Shown here: positions 26,902 to 35,673 of the stretch, in pieces
Layout: every line of letters begins with the position of its first letter
Numbering within the stretch: the stretch's first letter is position 1
Assembly: GCF_018476645.1 (NCBI RefSeq)
Contig: NZ_JAHCTB010000001.1
Span: forward strand, 248,001-312,000
Origin: Aequorivita echinoideorum
Lineage (GTDB): Bacteria; Bacteroidota; Bacteroidia; Flavobacteriales; Flavobacteriaceae
Direction of reading: 5' to 3'
Length of the DNA stretch: 64,000 bases
The notes under the pieces: generated by a model
Seen by the model: only the letters and a program-made list of their open reading frames with translations
What the model was told of the DNA's origin: nothing
The model's database searches: none
Translations under genes and position numbers: made by a program

Positions 26902-27650
26902 TATTCTAAAATTTTATAGAGAACAGGTTTGCTGGGTGAGGCGTCATTTTCAAAGGAAGTGATCTGTAAATTCAACAAATATGCGCCATCTGTTATATGC
27001 TCGGGAACGTAGATCATTTCTGTAATGGTGCAAACTTTTCTGGGGTTTTCGGGATAATTCCAAAAGGCTTTATGAGCTAAAAGTTTGCCTTCGTCACGTT
27101 CTTTATCTACGGATGGCAAATCAATCAACAAATGTTTTACACCAATGTTCCGTAAAAAAAGTGCGGCTTTTTCGTGAAGAAAAGGCCAATTGGAATCTGA
27201 CCAGTGCTTTTCTTTTTTTTTTGAATTGTTTGGAAGCGTCCTAATAACTAATGCTTCCGGAGATTTTGCCGCCAACGCTTTTTTTATGATTTCTTCTGAA
27301 ATTATTTCGTCTTCCCTGAAATTTTCAGGTGTTACGGTAATAACTTCAGCCAAAAAGAAAAACGTTTTTAAAGATTCATTTATGGAATGAAATTCTTTTG
27401 AAATATGCCCAAAACATTCCGTGTGCGTACCGTGCGCGTGTGGATTGAATTGTATGGTATTGAAATTAACGGATGCGCCCTCAGAGACTTTTCCCGTCCA
27501 ATCGCCCATTTTTACAGGTTCAATCGAAGGTTTTTCCAAATACCAAGCTAGTGGATTCTTTTCTGAATCCTTCAAAACTATTGAAATATCTAAGGGTTTT
27601 GAAAAATCAACCTCTATCTTTTTATTGTGAATTTCAAGGGTAGCTTTCAT
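26901..27650 (-). CDS. cyclase-family (kynurenine formamidase-like) hydrolase
   Basis: A 249-residue protein of the cyclase family. The metal-binding signature appears as NPHAHGTHTECFGHI, a variant of H-x-G-T-H-x-D/E. The distal part HLLIDLPSVDKERDEG and FWNYPENPRKVCTITEMIYVP is also typical. Relatives hydrolyse amides or lactones (kynurenine formamidase, isatin hydrolase), and the substrate here is not evident. It overlaps the hemW stop by 4 bases. Confidence 0.88.
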   Translation of the reverse strand: MKATLEIHNKKIEVDFSKPLDISIVLKDSEKNPLAWYLEKPSIEPVKMGDWTGKVSEGASVNFNTIQFNPHAHGTHTECFGHISKEFHSINESLKTFFFLAEVITVTPENFREDEIISEEIIKKALAAKSPEALVIRTLPNNSKKKEKHWSDSNWPFLHEKAALFLRNIGVKHLLIDLPSVDKERDEGKLLAHKAFWNYPENPRKVCTITEMIYVPEHITDGAYLLNLQITSFENDASPSKPVLYKILE

Positions 27651-28780
27651 TCTTCTAAATGTATCAAAAATAAATCTGATGCAATTCCATCACTTAAAAA
27701 TTTTCCGTTTTCCGAAACTTTAAAAAATCCATTTTCGAAAACCAAAAGACCTTTTTTAATCTGAATTTCAACCTGTTCCATAAAGTAGTTATAGAAATTT
27801 TCGCCAAAATCATTCAATATTTTTTGGGCTGAAATTCCTTTTTGCGTGCGCAGGCCAGTCATAATATATTCATTGAATTTATCCTTTGCTGAAAGAATTT
27901 CCCACTCTGAGGGCAACTCCCCGGCTTCAATGCTTCTTATGTATTTCGAATTATTTGCAACGTTCCAACTTCGAATTTTTCCATTGTAACTATGCGCCGA
28001 TGGGCCAATTCCCAAATAGGGCTTTCCCTCCCAATACGCGGTATTGTTGCGGGAATGATAGCCGGGCTTTCCAAAATTTGAAAATTCATAATTTTCGTAG
28101 CCCGCCTGTTTGGTTTCCGTACGTAAAATTTCATAGTGCTTTTTCGCCATCGCATCATTAACTGGCGCAACAATTCCTTTTTTTATAAATTTTTCCAAAG
28201 CGGTTTTTGGCTCGACCGTAAGCGCATAGCAGGAAAGATGCGGAATTCCAAGACTGAGGGCGATTTCCAGATTTTTACGCCACCGCTTTTCAGACATTTT
28301 TGGAATTCCATAAATTAAGTCGATGCTTATATTTTCGAAATATTTCTTGGCCAATTCGATACTTTTCAGTGCTTCGTGCGCATTGTGCGCACGATTCATA
28401 AGCTTTAAATCTTCTTCAAAAAAAGATTGCACGCCTATGCTTAAACGATTAATTGGACTTTTGGATAATTGGAGTATTAAATTTTCCGACAAATCATCAG
28501 GGTTTGCCTCGAGCGTAATTTCTGGGTTATCGGAAATTTTATAATTTCTATAAATTTCAGAAATCAAAAATCTTAAATCCTCACTCGACAATAATGAAGG
28601 GGTTCCTCCGCCAAAATAAATAGTTTCAACCGTTTCAGCAATTTCATCTTTTCTTAAAACCAGTTCTTGACAGAGCGCCGCAAGCAGTTCATCCTTTTTT
28701 TTCAACGATGTGGAAAAATGGAAATCGCAATAATGGCAAGCCTGTTTGCAAAAAGGAATATGTAAATAGATGCCGCTCAT
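27647..28780 (-). CDS. hemW: radical SAM heme chaperone HemW
   Basis: A 377-residue radical SAM protein. The cluster-binding cysteines are C11, C15 and C18 (PFCKQACHYCDFHF, with the HemW-specific fourth-position C-D-F pattern). TIYFGGGTPSLLS and NRLSIGVQSFFEEDLKLMNRAHN follow, and the HemW C-terminal domain is LGIGPSAHSYNG to EYIMTGLRTQKGIS. HemW delivers heme to respiratory proteins. The lack of the coproporphyrinogen oxidase HemN features (longer N-terminus) supports the call. The ATG is immediately preceded by a 7-bp tandem array (28781-28815). Confidence 0.93.
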   Translation of the reverse strand: MSGIYLHIPFCKQACHYCDFHFSTSLKKKDELLAALCQELVLRKDEIAETVETIYFGGGTPSLLSSEDLRFLISEIYRNYKISDNPEITLEANPDDLSENLILQLSKSPINRLSIGVQSFFEEDLKLMNRAHNAHEALKSIELAKKYFENISIDLIYGIPKMSEKRWRKNLEIALSLGIPHLSCYALTVEPKTALEKFIKKGIVAPVNDAMAKKHYEILRTETKQAGYENYEFSNFGKPGYHSRNNTAYWEGKPYLGIGPSAHSYNGKIRSWNVANNSKYIRSIEAGELPSEWEILSAKDKFNEYIMTGLRTQKGISAQKILNDFGENFYNYFMEQVEIQIKKGLLVFENGFFKVSENGKFLSDGIASDLFLIHLEE

Positions 28781-28815
28781 TTTTCAATTAGCAATAAACA
28801 ATTATCAATTTTCAC
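28781..28815. repeat. 7-bp tandem array, left side of the four-helix-bundle gene
   Basis: Five heptamers of the form NNNNCAA: TTTTCAA, TTAGCAA, TAAACAA, TTATCAA, TTTTCAC. It covers the stop codon of the four-helix-bundle gene and ends at the hemW start codon. CAATAAACAAT at 28792-28802 recurs inverted at 29190-29200 on the other side of the same gene. Confidence 0.7.
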
Positions 28816-29170
28816 TATTTTTTATACGTGTTGCCTTTAAAATTGAAAACATAATCTTTGATAACTCGTCGGCATTTGAAAATAATAGATCATAATATTC
28901 GATAGATATGTATTCTGAATCTTTTAATAAAGACAACCAATATTTTGTTTCTAAACTTTCTTTATATGCCACAGAAATTTTTGCAGAAAAATCAGCCTTG
29001 GAAATGGCGCCATTTGCCTCCGCAATATTTGCCCCAATAGAAGTTCCAGATCTTAATAGCTGTTTTGACAAAAAATATTCCTTGTTTTGATTTGTCAATA
29101 TTTTATAAAGATCAATGATTTTTAGGGCAAAATTGTATGATTTTTCAGCGAGTGGATTCTCTTTATTCAT
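28805..29170 (-). CDS. four-helix-bundle (23S rRNA IVP/S23-like) protein
   Basis: A 121-residue four-helix-bundle protein: SYNFALKIIDLYKILTN, LSKQLLRSGTSIGANIAEANGA (the signature segment), SKADFSAKISVAYKESLETKYWLSLL. The family was first seen as open frames inside 23S rRNA intervening sequences, and a relative (bAvd) helps diversity-generating retroelements. No reverse transcriptase is nearby here. The gene is inserted between ruvC and hemW and is enclosed by inverted 7-bp arrays (28781-28815 and 29166-29200), one of which carries its start codon. Confidence 0.92.
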   Translation of the reverse strand: MNKENPLAEKSYNFALKIIDLYKILTNQNKEYFLSKQLLRSGTSIGANIAEANGAISKADFSAKISVAYKESLETKYWLSLLKDSEYISIEYYDLLFSNADELSKIMFSILKATRIKNSEN

Positions 29171-29200
29171 TGTTCATTGTTCATTGTTCATTGTTTATTG
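29166..29200. repeat. 7-bp tandem array, right side of the four-helix-bundle gene
   Basis: Four copies of TTCATTG and one TTTATTG on the plus strand (CAATGAA on the minus strand). The array contains the ATG of the four-helix-bundle gene and also supplies the last codons and stop of ruvC. Its outer end ATTGTTTATTG (29190-29200) is the exact inverse of CAATAAACAAT at 28792-28802. Confidence 0.8.
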
Positions 29201-29751
29201 ACCTTAGCTTCATTCTGTTTCACAAAAGCTGCCCAACCGGAATAACTTTTCCCGATTTCCGTTTTTCCCGAATTGTAAAAATGGCACACCGCAGCAGCGA
29301 GACCATCTGTACTATCCAGATTTTTGGGCAGAGTTTTAAGGGCCAAAACATTTTGAAGCATCTTTGCCACTTGCTCTTTGCTGGCATTTCCGTTTCCGGT
29401 GATTGCCATCTTTATCTTTTTGGGGGAATATTCCGTGATGGGAATTTGCCGCGAAAGCCCTGCCGCCATCGCCACGCCCTGTGCTCTTCCCAACTTGAGC
29501 ATCGATTGAACGTTTTTACCAAAAAAAGGCGCTTCAATGGCAATTTCGTCCGGATTGTGGGTATCAATCAATTCTATGGTACGTTCAAAAATCAGTTTTA
29601 ATTTTAGGTAGTGATCTTCATATTTTTTTAGTTGAAGCTCATTCAACTGCATAAATTCCATTTTTTTACCCACAACTTTTATCAATCCAAAGCCCATAAT
29701 TGTGGTTCCGGGATCAATTCCCAAAATTATTTTTTCAGTTTTAACGGCCAT
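29188..29751 (-). CDS. ruvC: Holliday junction resolvase RuvC
   Basis: A 187-residue resolvase of normal length. The catalytic acids are D13 in LGIDPGTTIMGFG, E in IAIEAPFFGKN and the D pair in LDSTDGLAAAVCHF. It cuts Holliday junctions together with RuvAB during recombination. It is first in the long minus-strand run. The final residues NKQ and the stop codon lie inside a heptamer array, so the original C-terminus has probably been replaced. Confidence 0.95.
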   Translation of the reverse strand: MAVKTEKIILGIDPGTTIMGFGLIKVVGKKMEFMQLNELQLKKYEDHYLKLKLIFERTIELIDTHNPDEIAIEAPFFGKNVQSMLKLGRAQGVAMAAGLSRQIPITEYSPKKIKMAITGNGNASKEQVAKMLQNVLALKTLPKNLDSTDGLAAAVCHFYNSGKTEIGKSYSGWAAFVKQNEAKVNKQ

Positions 29752-29869
29752 TTTGCTTCTGTTTTTGCATCGGTGGGAATTTGTATTTTAGCGGTATGCT
29801 CAAGGCTTCGCACAAAGTTAGACAATATTCGGCAAGCAATTCTTCAATTGTCGAGAATCGGTGTTTTGT

Positions 29870-30994
29870 ATGATTTTTATTGGAATTTTCATCATATCAA
29901 TTTACAGTTTCGCGATGCTTATAATCCTTATTGGCTTCCGGAAAATAAAAATTTTTAAAGCTGAAAATAAAGAAGCCAACACCACTTTCAGTGTGGTAAT
30001 TCCCTTCAGGAATGAAGCTGAAAATTTGCCAATGCTCTTAAAAAGCATATCTGAATTGAACTATCCCGCACACCTATTTGAAGTGATTCTGATAAATGAT
30101 GAATCCACGGATGATTCTGAAAATATCATTTCAACAAAAATTGATAAATTAGATTTGAATATTAAACTCATTCAAAATCAACGATTTTCAAATTCACCGA
30201 AAAAAGATGCAATTACCGCTGCGGTGAAAATTTCAAAATTTGAGTGGATCTTAACTACCGATGCAGATTGTAAACTTCCCAAGAATTGGCTTCAATCGTT
30301 CAATAATTTTATTCGGAAAAACGATGCTGTTTTTATTGCCGCACCTGTAATTTATCTTTCCAACGGAAGCTTTTTACAGCATTTCCAGCAGCTCGACGGG
30401 TTCAGTTTGCAAGCGGCGACCATGGGAAGTTTTGGTTTTCAAAATCCCATATTTTGCAACGGCGCCAATCTCGGCTATAAAAAAAGTGCATTTTTTGAAG
30501 TGCAAGGTTTTGCTGGAAACGATAAAATTGCGAGCGGTGATGATATGTTTATGCTTGAAAAAATGAAGCTATTTTTCCCGAACCAACTCCATTTTTTGAA
30601 ATGCGAAGATGCCATAGTTACCACGCTACCTCAAAAAAGTTGGGGAGACGCAATAAACCAACGCGTACGCTGGGCTTCAAAAACTTCAAAGCAGGAAAAT
30701 TTAGTTTCGCAATTGTTGGGGATTTTCGTGGTTTTGGCAAATTTATATATCTTATTTACTCCGGTGTTTATTCTTTTTCAACCGGAAAATTTCGGTTTTT
30801 ATATGGTTTTTTTTATTTCAAAAATCGGAATCGATTTTTTGGTGCTTTGGGTTTCATCAAGATTTTTCAATCAAAAAATGAAAATCTTCAAAACCATCCT
30901 TTCCATTTTTGGATACCCAGTTATCACTTTATTGGTGCTGTTTGGAACCTTTCGCGGAAAGTATAATTGGAAGGGTCGCCGTTTCGGCAAATAG
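29870..30994 (+). CDS. family 2 glycosyltransferase with membrane helices
   Basis: I choose the ATG at 29870 (MIFIGIFIISIYSF, a membrane helix). A GTG 9 bases earlier is also open. The GT-A domain has TTFSVVIPFRNEAENLP, LINDESTDDSE, WILTTDADCKLP (D-x-D), the acceptor region GASGDDMFML-like ASGDDMFML, and INQRVRWASK (Q-x-x-R-W). Two or three C-terminal helices follow. This is a processive-type inverting transferase, possibly for envelope polysaccharide or a glycolipid. It is divergent from ruvC. Confidence 0.9.
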   Translation: MIFIGIFIISIYSFAMLIILIGFRKIKIFKAENKEANTTFSVVIPFRNEAENLPMLLKSISELNYPAHLFEVILINDESTDDSENIISTKIDKLDLNIKLIQNQRFSNSPKKDAITAAVKISKFEWILTTDADCKLPKNWLQSFNNFIRKNDAVFIAAPVIYLSNGSFLQHFQQLDGFSLQAATMGSFGFQNPIFCNGANLGYKKSAFFEVQGFAGNDKIASGDDMFMLEKMKLFFPNQLHFLKCEDAIVTTLPQKSWGDAINQRVRWASKTSKQENLVSQLLGIFVVLANLYILFTPVFILFQPENFGFYMVFFISKIGIDFLVLWVSSRFFNQKMKIFKTILSIFGYPVITLLVLFGTFRGKYNWKGRRFGK

Positions 30995-31042
30995 AAAAAT
31001 TCAATTAATTTTTTACCTTAGCCCGTACTAATTTTTGGCCCT

Positions 31043-31924
31043 ATGAAACCGTTGCACCTATTTTTCCTGACTTTTCTTGTGTTTTCATCTTTCAGTTTCG
31101 CCCAAACGGAATATGCAGTTGATGGAAAAAATTATGTTTTAAAAACTGAAGTTTCAGGAAAAATGACGCTTCTTTGGAATACCATAAATGGCGAATACCG
31201 CTATTTTATCCAAAAAAATGATGAAATCTTTGAGCTGAAAAACACCCAGTCTAATGGCGATTTTAATGAAGAATACAAACAAACACTCCAACAATTGACT
31301 GCAGATGCGCCGCTTCCTGCAGAAGATGTGCGATTTACCTTGGCAGATTTGCGAACCTTTGTAAATGAGTATAATAAGCGAGTAGACCCAAGTTTTACTG
31401 AAAATGCCAAACCGTTGGATATTCAATTGCGCCTCGGAATATTTGGTGGAATAAGCAACGCTATTTTTACTGAAAATCCCACAAACCAAACATTGCCGGT
31501 AGGGGGTGCGGATTTTGAGATTTTTGACGCCGAAAAATTGAAACGCCACGCAATCGTTCTGCGGTTCAAACAAACATTTCAAAATGAGGAATACCAGTTT
31601 TCATCCTCGCAATTTTCATTAAATTACCGTTTCAAGTTTGTTAAATCACCAAGATTTGATGCTTTTGTGAATGCAAAATTTGCCGCTTTTACTAGCGTAA
31701 AAAGGGAAAATGTAATCGTTGGCGTAGATGGGACGGATGTGCCAATTTTGGGAACTTCCACTGGCAGCGATTTCAACGCGCCATTTACATTTGGATTGGG
31801 TGCGGATTACAAAGTGGGCAATGGCTACATTACGTTTACGTACAATGATGTTGTGGGACTGAATGTAGATAGCAATGGCGAATTTCCTCTGGATTTTACG
31901 CTTGGTTATAAATTCAATCTTTAA
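31043..31924 (+). CDS. secreted or outer-membrane beta-rich protein, function unknown
   Basis: A 293-residue protein with a signal peptide (MKPLHLFFLTFLVFSSFSFAQ). The C-terminal half alternates aromatic and polar residues in strand-like segments (FSLNYRFKFVKSPRFDAFVNAKFAAF, ITFTYNDVVGLN, FTLGYKFNL) and ends in phenylalanine-asparagine-leucine, the look of an outer-membrane beta-barrel. I do not recognise a named family. Its last 4 bases overlap the converging lipoprotein gene. Confidence 0.75.
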   Translation: MKPLHLFFLTFLVFSSFSFAQTEYAVDGKNYVLKTEVSGKMTLLWNTINGEYRYFIQKNDEIFELKNTQSNGDFNEEYKQTLQQLTADAPLPAEDVRFTLADLRTFVNEYNKRVDPSFTENAKPLDIQLRLGIFGGISNAIFTENPTNQTLPVGGADFEIFDAEKLKRHAIVLRFKQTFQNEEYQFSSSQFSLNYRFKFVKSPRFDAFVNAKFAAFTSVKRENVIVGVDGTDVPILGTSTGSDFNAPFTFGLGADYKVGNGYITFTYNDVVGLNVDSNGEFPLDFTLGYKFNL

Positions 31925-32400
31925 TTTGTTTGAATAATAACGGGCAGCGTAAACTGCGTTTTTACAGGAATTCCGCGTTTATATGCTGGTGCTATGGGTT
32001 GCAATGAATCAATAGTTTTGAGCAACAAATCTTCAAGATTTGGGAAATCTTTTTTTAGCACTGAATCCATTTCTATTTGCAAAATGGAGAGATTCCCTTT
32101 GTTGCTTACCGCAAAGTCCACCAAAACAGTATCGTAAACCTCGTGAACCGCAATAATATTTTTATCGCTTATGGACTGGTAGAGCCTTGAATTGATTGTG
32201 TTTATAAAACACTGCTTCTGTTCAGGTTTTTCGGCAATGCTATCACAATGTATAAAAGATGGATATCGATCCACTTCTTTCCAATCAATAGCTTCAATTT
32301 CTTCTTTATAAATTTTTTCTGAAGAAACCTTTTCCGTCTCAAAATACTGGCAGGAACTTGCCGCAATTGAAAAAAGAAGAACTATGATGAGGTATTTCAT
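31921..32400 (-). CDS. lipoprotein with TonB C-terminal-like domain
   Basis: A 159-residue lipoprotein: signal peptide with lipobox SIAASSC, lipidated Cys at about 17. The C-terminal part, IIAVHEVYDTVLVDFAVSNKGNLSILQ...SLQPIAPAYKRGIPVKTQFTLPVIIQT, resembles the energy-transducer TonB C-terminal fold seen in many Bacteroidota periplasmic proteins (V-x-F-x-V-x-x-x-G, P-A-x-x-x-G-x-P-V-x-x-x-F-x-x-P). It lacks a TonB membrane anchor, so it is probably a stand-alone periplasmic domain. Confidence 0.8.
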   Translation of the reverse strand: MKYLIIVLLFSIAASSCQYFETEKVSSEKIYKEEIEAIDWKEVDRYPSFIHCDSIAEKPEQKQCFINTINSRLYQSISDKNIIAVHEVYDTVLVDFAVSNKGNLSILQIEMDSVLKKDFPNLEDLLLKTIDSLQPIAPAYKRGIPVKTQFTLPVIIQTN

Positions 32401-32467
32401 TTCAGAAAAAATTCAACTTGAAAAGTACAAATTTACTGAAACTTACAGCTTTAATTGAAAAGTTCTT

Positions 32468-33019
32468 TTAAACCCAAATAGTTTTCTCCTGGATTGTGGT
32501 TTTTCGAGTTCCTTCGGGCAATTCATCATATTTTCCCATATAGAAAAAGCCCAAGCAGCGCTCGCCTTCCTCCATCTGTATAAATTTATCCATATACTTC
32601 AATAATCCCGGGGTGGCCCAATAGGAGCCAATGTTCATATCTGCCGCCGTAAGCCACATATTTTGAACGGCCATGGCGGTAGCGGCAATTTCTTCCCACT
32701 CGGGCAGACTTTCCTTTGGATCGCGCTGCATGCAGATTACTATAACGCACCCAGCTTTTACTGGATTTTCCAAGAATTTTTTATAGGTAAATCCTGAAAA
32801 GTTTTCTGTGGTCTGTTTGTAGGTTTCGGCCAAAAATTTACCAAGGCCAATTTGGGACGCGCCGTGAAAAACCTTGAACCTCCATGGCTCTGTACGCTTA
32901 TGCGTGGGTGCCCAGTTGGCACTTTCCAATATTTGTAAAACTTCTTCTTTACTGATTGGCTGACCGTTATATTGTGCGGGGAAAACGGAACGCCGGTTTT
33001 TTATGGTTTGTGAGATCAT
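32468..33019 (-). CDS. nitroreductase-family FMN oxidoreductase
   Basis: The start at 33019 (MISQTIKNRRSVFPAQYNG) fits the family better than the open frame from 33055. RRSVFPAQY, ANWAPTHKRTEPWRF and AAMAVQNMWLTAADMNIGSYW are classic nitroreductase segments that bind FMN. The C-terminus is GFFYMGKYDELPEGTRKT. About 183 residues, normal for the short (YdjA-like) group. Substrate unknown; it probably uses NAD(P)H to reduce nitro compounds or quinones. Confidence 0.92.
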   Translation of the reverse strand: MISQTIKNRRSVFPAQYNGQPISKEEVLQILESANWAPTHKRTEPWRFKVFHGASQIGLGKFLAETYKQTTENFSGFTYKKFLENPVKAGCVIVICMQRDPKESLPEWEEIAATAMAVQNMWLTAADMNIGSYWATPGLLKYMDKFIQMEEGERCLGFFYMGKYDELPEGTRKTTIQEKTIWV

Positions 33020-33112
33020 TATTTTATTTTGGTTGGTGAAGATACTAAAAAACACCCCTTAAACGAAATGAAAATTGTGTTTAAAAGAACTTTTAATAGC
33101 TATGGTAATTTC

Positions 33113-34759
33113 CTAATTACGGGACCTTTTTTTAGTTTTAGATTTTGAACCCACCCGAGACATAGCACAGCGAAACCCTATAAAGCTGGTTGCCATATAC
33201 TCAGGTAAAAATCTGCGTTGTGCAGGATCAAGCCAGTATTCCCTATCTTGCCAAGAACCACCTTTATAAACCCTTACATTATCACTGATCAATGTAGTCC
33301 TGCTTGAACTTTTATCATAACCGCGTTGCATAGCTCCTGTGCTGTCAACAGTAGCGGTATGCTGTGGGGAATTGTACATGGATTTATCACCGGTTTTTCG
33401 TGATTTGGAAGCTTCATCGCCATCTAAAAAATTTCTATTGTCTGCTGTTGAAAAATTGGTTCTCAAATACGTTTCCTGTTCATCTACTGGTATTTGCAAA
33501 ACCTCTCCGGGAAATTGCCTCGGGATCAGGTTTCCGGTGGGCAGCGTGTCATATAGTATTGAGGTGCTTTTAATTATCTCGAAACTTCTGTCTGGATGGC
33601 GATAATCTTTTGAATACACATTACCGCGGTGGTAATTGAAATCATTGTAATCGTCATTCACGGTTGGGCGATAAACGTCCGCCACCCATTCTGCTACGTT
33701 TCCTGCCATATCGTACAGTCCAAAATCATTGGGAGCATATTGCGCAACGGGTGCGGTGATATCAGCACCATCTTCGCTCCATCCTGCAATACCGCCATAG
33801 TCACCACTACCTTGTTTAAAATTCGCTAATTGATCTCCTCTGGTTTTTCTTTCTCCGGAACGCGTGTACTGTCCTTGCCACGGATATTTTTTTCGGCCTC
33901 GTTCGCTGTTGTATTCACGAATCCCACCAAGGCTTACCGCTGCATATTCCCATTCTGCTTCGGTAGGCAAGCGATAATCCGGAAGAAATATTCCATCTTT
34001 TCTTTGAACATAGATATCGCGAATATCGCCTCTTCCCGCCGTTGAATCCTCCATTAATTTCTGAATTCCTTTATATCTGCTGCCTCCTTGCAATATGGAA
34101 TCGTTCCCACCATAGGTACGCGTGGGTGCTTTTAAATAGGTATCTGTGGAAAAAGTCTCGTAACCATTCACTTGAAGACGTGCATTTTTCGCAGTAAAAT
34201 TTTCTTCTTCCAGCAACTTCTCATTGACCCTATCGGTTCGCCATTTACTGAAATTGACTGCCTGAACCCAGCTAACTCCCACCACGGGATATTCCGCAAA
34301 AGCGGGGTGACGCAGGTAATTTTCAACCATAGTTTCGTTAAAGCCCAAACTGTTTCTCCAAACCAAGGTATCTGGCACGGCACTGGGGTATATATTTTTG
34401 TAATTGCTATCACTGGGAGGAAAAACGCGCTTGAGCCAATCTAAATATTCAAGATACATAAGGTTGGTTACCTCAGTCTCATCCATGTAAAATGACATAA
34501 CATGCTGTTGATTGGGAATATTATTCCAATCTTTTATGGGGTCATCCTGTACGCGGCCGAAGGTAAAAGTTCCACCTTCAATAAAAACGAGGCCCGGTCC
34601 CGTAATCTGTTCATTTGACTGATTTTTATAGCCTCTGGCAGAGCCGCCATTTCGGCCAATCATCTTCCAACCCGTTGCCCGCGAACTTGTTTTATAATCT
34701 TGATTTCCAGAACAGGATGCTATTAAAACCACCAGAGCGATGGTGAAAATACGCTGCAT
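33113..34759 (-). CDS. gldJ: gliding motility lipoprotein GldJ
   Basis: A 548-residue lipoprotein: lipobox LIASC, then the SUMF1-like (formylglycine-generating-enzyme) domain. GPGLVFIEGGTFTFGRVQDD, NIPNQQHVMSFYMDETEVTN, RLPTEAEWEYAAVSLGG, DMAGNVAEWVADVYRP and WLDPAQRRFLPEYMATSFIGFRCAMSRVGSK are all GldJ hallmarks. GldJ is a core part of the gliding and type IX secretion machinery in the outer membrane. It lacks the paired cysteines of true sulfatase activators. This fits the three T9SS substrates in the window. Its own promoter lies at 34783-34812. Confidence 0.95.
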   Translation of the reverse strand: MQRIFTIALVVLIASCSGNQDYKTSSRATGWKMIGRNGGSARGYKNQSNEQITGPGLVFIEGGTFTFGRVQDDPIKDWNNIPNQQHVMSFYMDETEVTNLMYLEYLDWLKRVFPPSDSNYKNIYPSAVPDTLVWRNSLGFNETMVENYLRHPAFAEYPVVGVSWVQAVNFSKWRTDRVNEKLLEEENFTAKNARLQVNGYETFSTDTYLKAPTRTYGGNDSILQGGSRYKGIQKLMEDSTAGRGDIRDIYVQRKDGIFLPDYRLPTEAEWEYAAVSLGGIREYNSERGRKKYPWQGQYTRSGERKTRGDQLANFKQGSGDYGGIAGWSEDGADITAPVAQYAPNDFGLYDMAGNVAEWVADVYRPTVNDDYNDFNYHRGNVYSKDYRHPDRSFEIIKSTSILYDTLPTGNLIPRQFPGEVLQIPVDEQETYLRTNFSTADNRNFLDGDEASKSRKTGDKSMYNSPQHTATVDSTGAMQRGYDKSSSRTTLISDNVRVYKGGSWQDREYWLDPAQRRFLPEYMATSFIGFRCAMSRVGSKSKTKKRSRN

Positions 34760-34782
34760 GATACTCTCTATTTTAAGAATGG

Positions 34783-34812
34783 CAAAAATAGAATTATTAT
34801 TGACCTAAGCAA
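34783..34812 (-). promoter_or_regulatory. Bacteroidota-type promoter of gldJ
   Basis: On the minus strand, TTG (34812-34810) and TATTTTTG (34790-34783) are 19 bases apart, a good match to the Bacteroidota consensus, about 24 bases before the gldJ ATG. Confidence 0.65.
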
Positions 34813-34905
34813 TTAGATAGGCACCTGATTTCTGTAAGAAAATTACCTTCTCAACAACCTTAATCTTCAATACAGAAACCATTGTGCTGCCTATCTGCCA
34901 TCAAA

Positions 34906-35673
34906 CTAACTTTCCTTGCCTGCAATAATGTACCGTCTTACAAACGGCTGCCTGCGCTGCATATATCGTGTAACCTGAAGCTTTGAATAATCATATACTA
35001 TTACTATGGTAAGAAGTAGGCTTATAATTAAAAATGTATAATTCTGAATTTGGATATAAAACACACCCGCCATGATCCCGCCTCCCATATAGGAAAACAT
35101 GATTGCCAATAGCAATTTTGCCTTTTTCTGAAGTTTCACATCTTCGCGGAATTCTCTTTTGGTGAACATTGAAAACAATATTCCCAAATCTGTTGTAAGC
35201 CCCGTAAGGTGGGTGGTCTTCACCTTAGCATTGGAGATACTTGCGGTGAGTCCATTCTGTAAACCCATGGCAAAAAGCATTGCGGCAACCAGGATTTCAG
35301 TTTCATATAAAGTTTCCGTATAGAAAAATTCCAAATAGGCACCTACAAACAACAGGCAAGCCATTTCTAAAAGCACTGGGACTGCGTGGGCAAAATACCG
35401 GCTGGATTTTGAATTATTATGGATTATCAAACAATTTGACGTGAAATTTCCCATAAAAAATAGGAATACCCAAAGTAGGACTACTGCGGCTTGGTACCAA
35501 TTCCCCTTGGCGATTTCCTGCGCCAAAATTGCATAGTGCCCCGTAACATTTGAAGTAAATGCGAAGAAAACAATAACCGAGACAACATTGACCATCCCCG
35601 CCGTGAAAGCAGTGAGACCACCCAGTTTTATGTTATCTGAAAAACTTCTGAAATTGCTATATTTTCTGAGCAT
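34906..35673 (-). CDS. YoaK/DUF1275-family membrane protein
   Basis: A 255-residue integral membrane protein with six to seven hydrophobic segments. The family signature is visible in GGLTAFTAGMVNVVSVIVFFAFTSNVTGH, FFMGNFTSN, MGLQNGLTASISNAKVKTTHLTGLTTDLG and LLLAIMFSYMGGGIMAGVF. Suggested to be a transporter, with no known substrate. It overlaps the next gene upstream by 17 bases. Confidence 0.92.
   Translation of the reverse strand: MLRKYSNFRSFSDNIKLGGLTAFTAGMVNVVSVIVFFAFTSNVTGHYAILAQEIAKGNWYQAAVVLLWVFLFFMGNFTSNCLIIHNNSKSSRYFAHAVPVLLEMACLLFVGAYLEFFYTETLYETEILVAAMLFAMGLQNGLTASISNAKVKTTHLTGLTTDLGILFSMFTKREFREDVKLQKKAKLLLAIMFSYMGGGIMAGVFYIQIQNYTFLIISLLLTIVIVYDYSKLQVTRYMQRRQPFVRRYIIAGKES

Noticed and set aside
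28805-29170. Diversity-generating retroelement accessory (bAvd)
   Set aside because: No reverse transcriptase, template or variable repeat is nearby; the family resemblance alone is not enough.
33113-34759. GldK instead of GldJ
   Set aside because: The N-terminal GPGLVFIEGG region, the length of 548 residues and the C-terminal AMSRVGSK ending match GldJ, not the shorter GldK.
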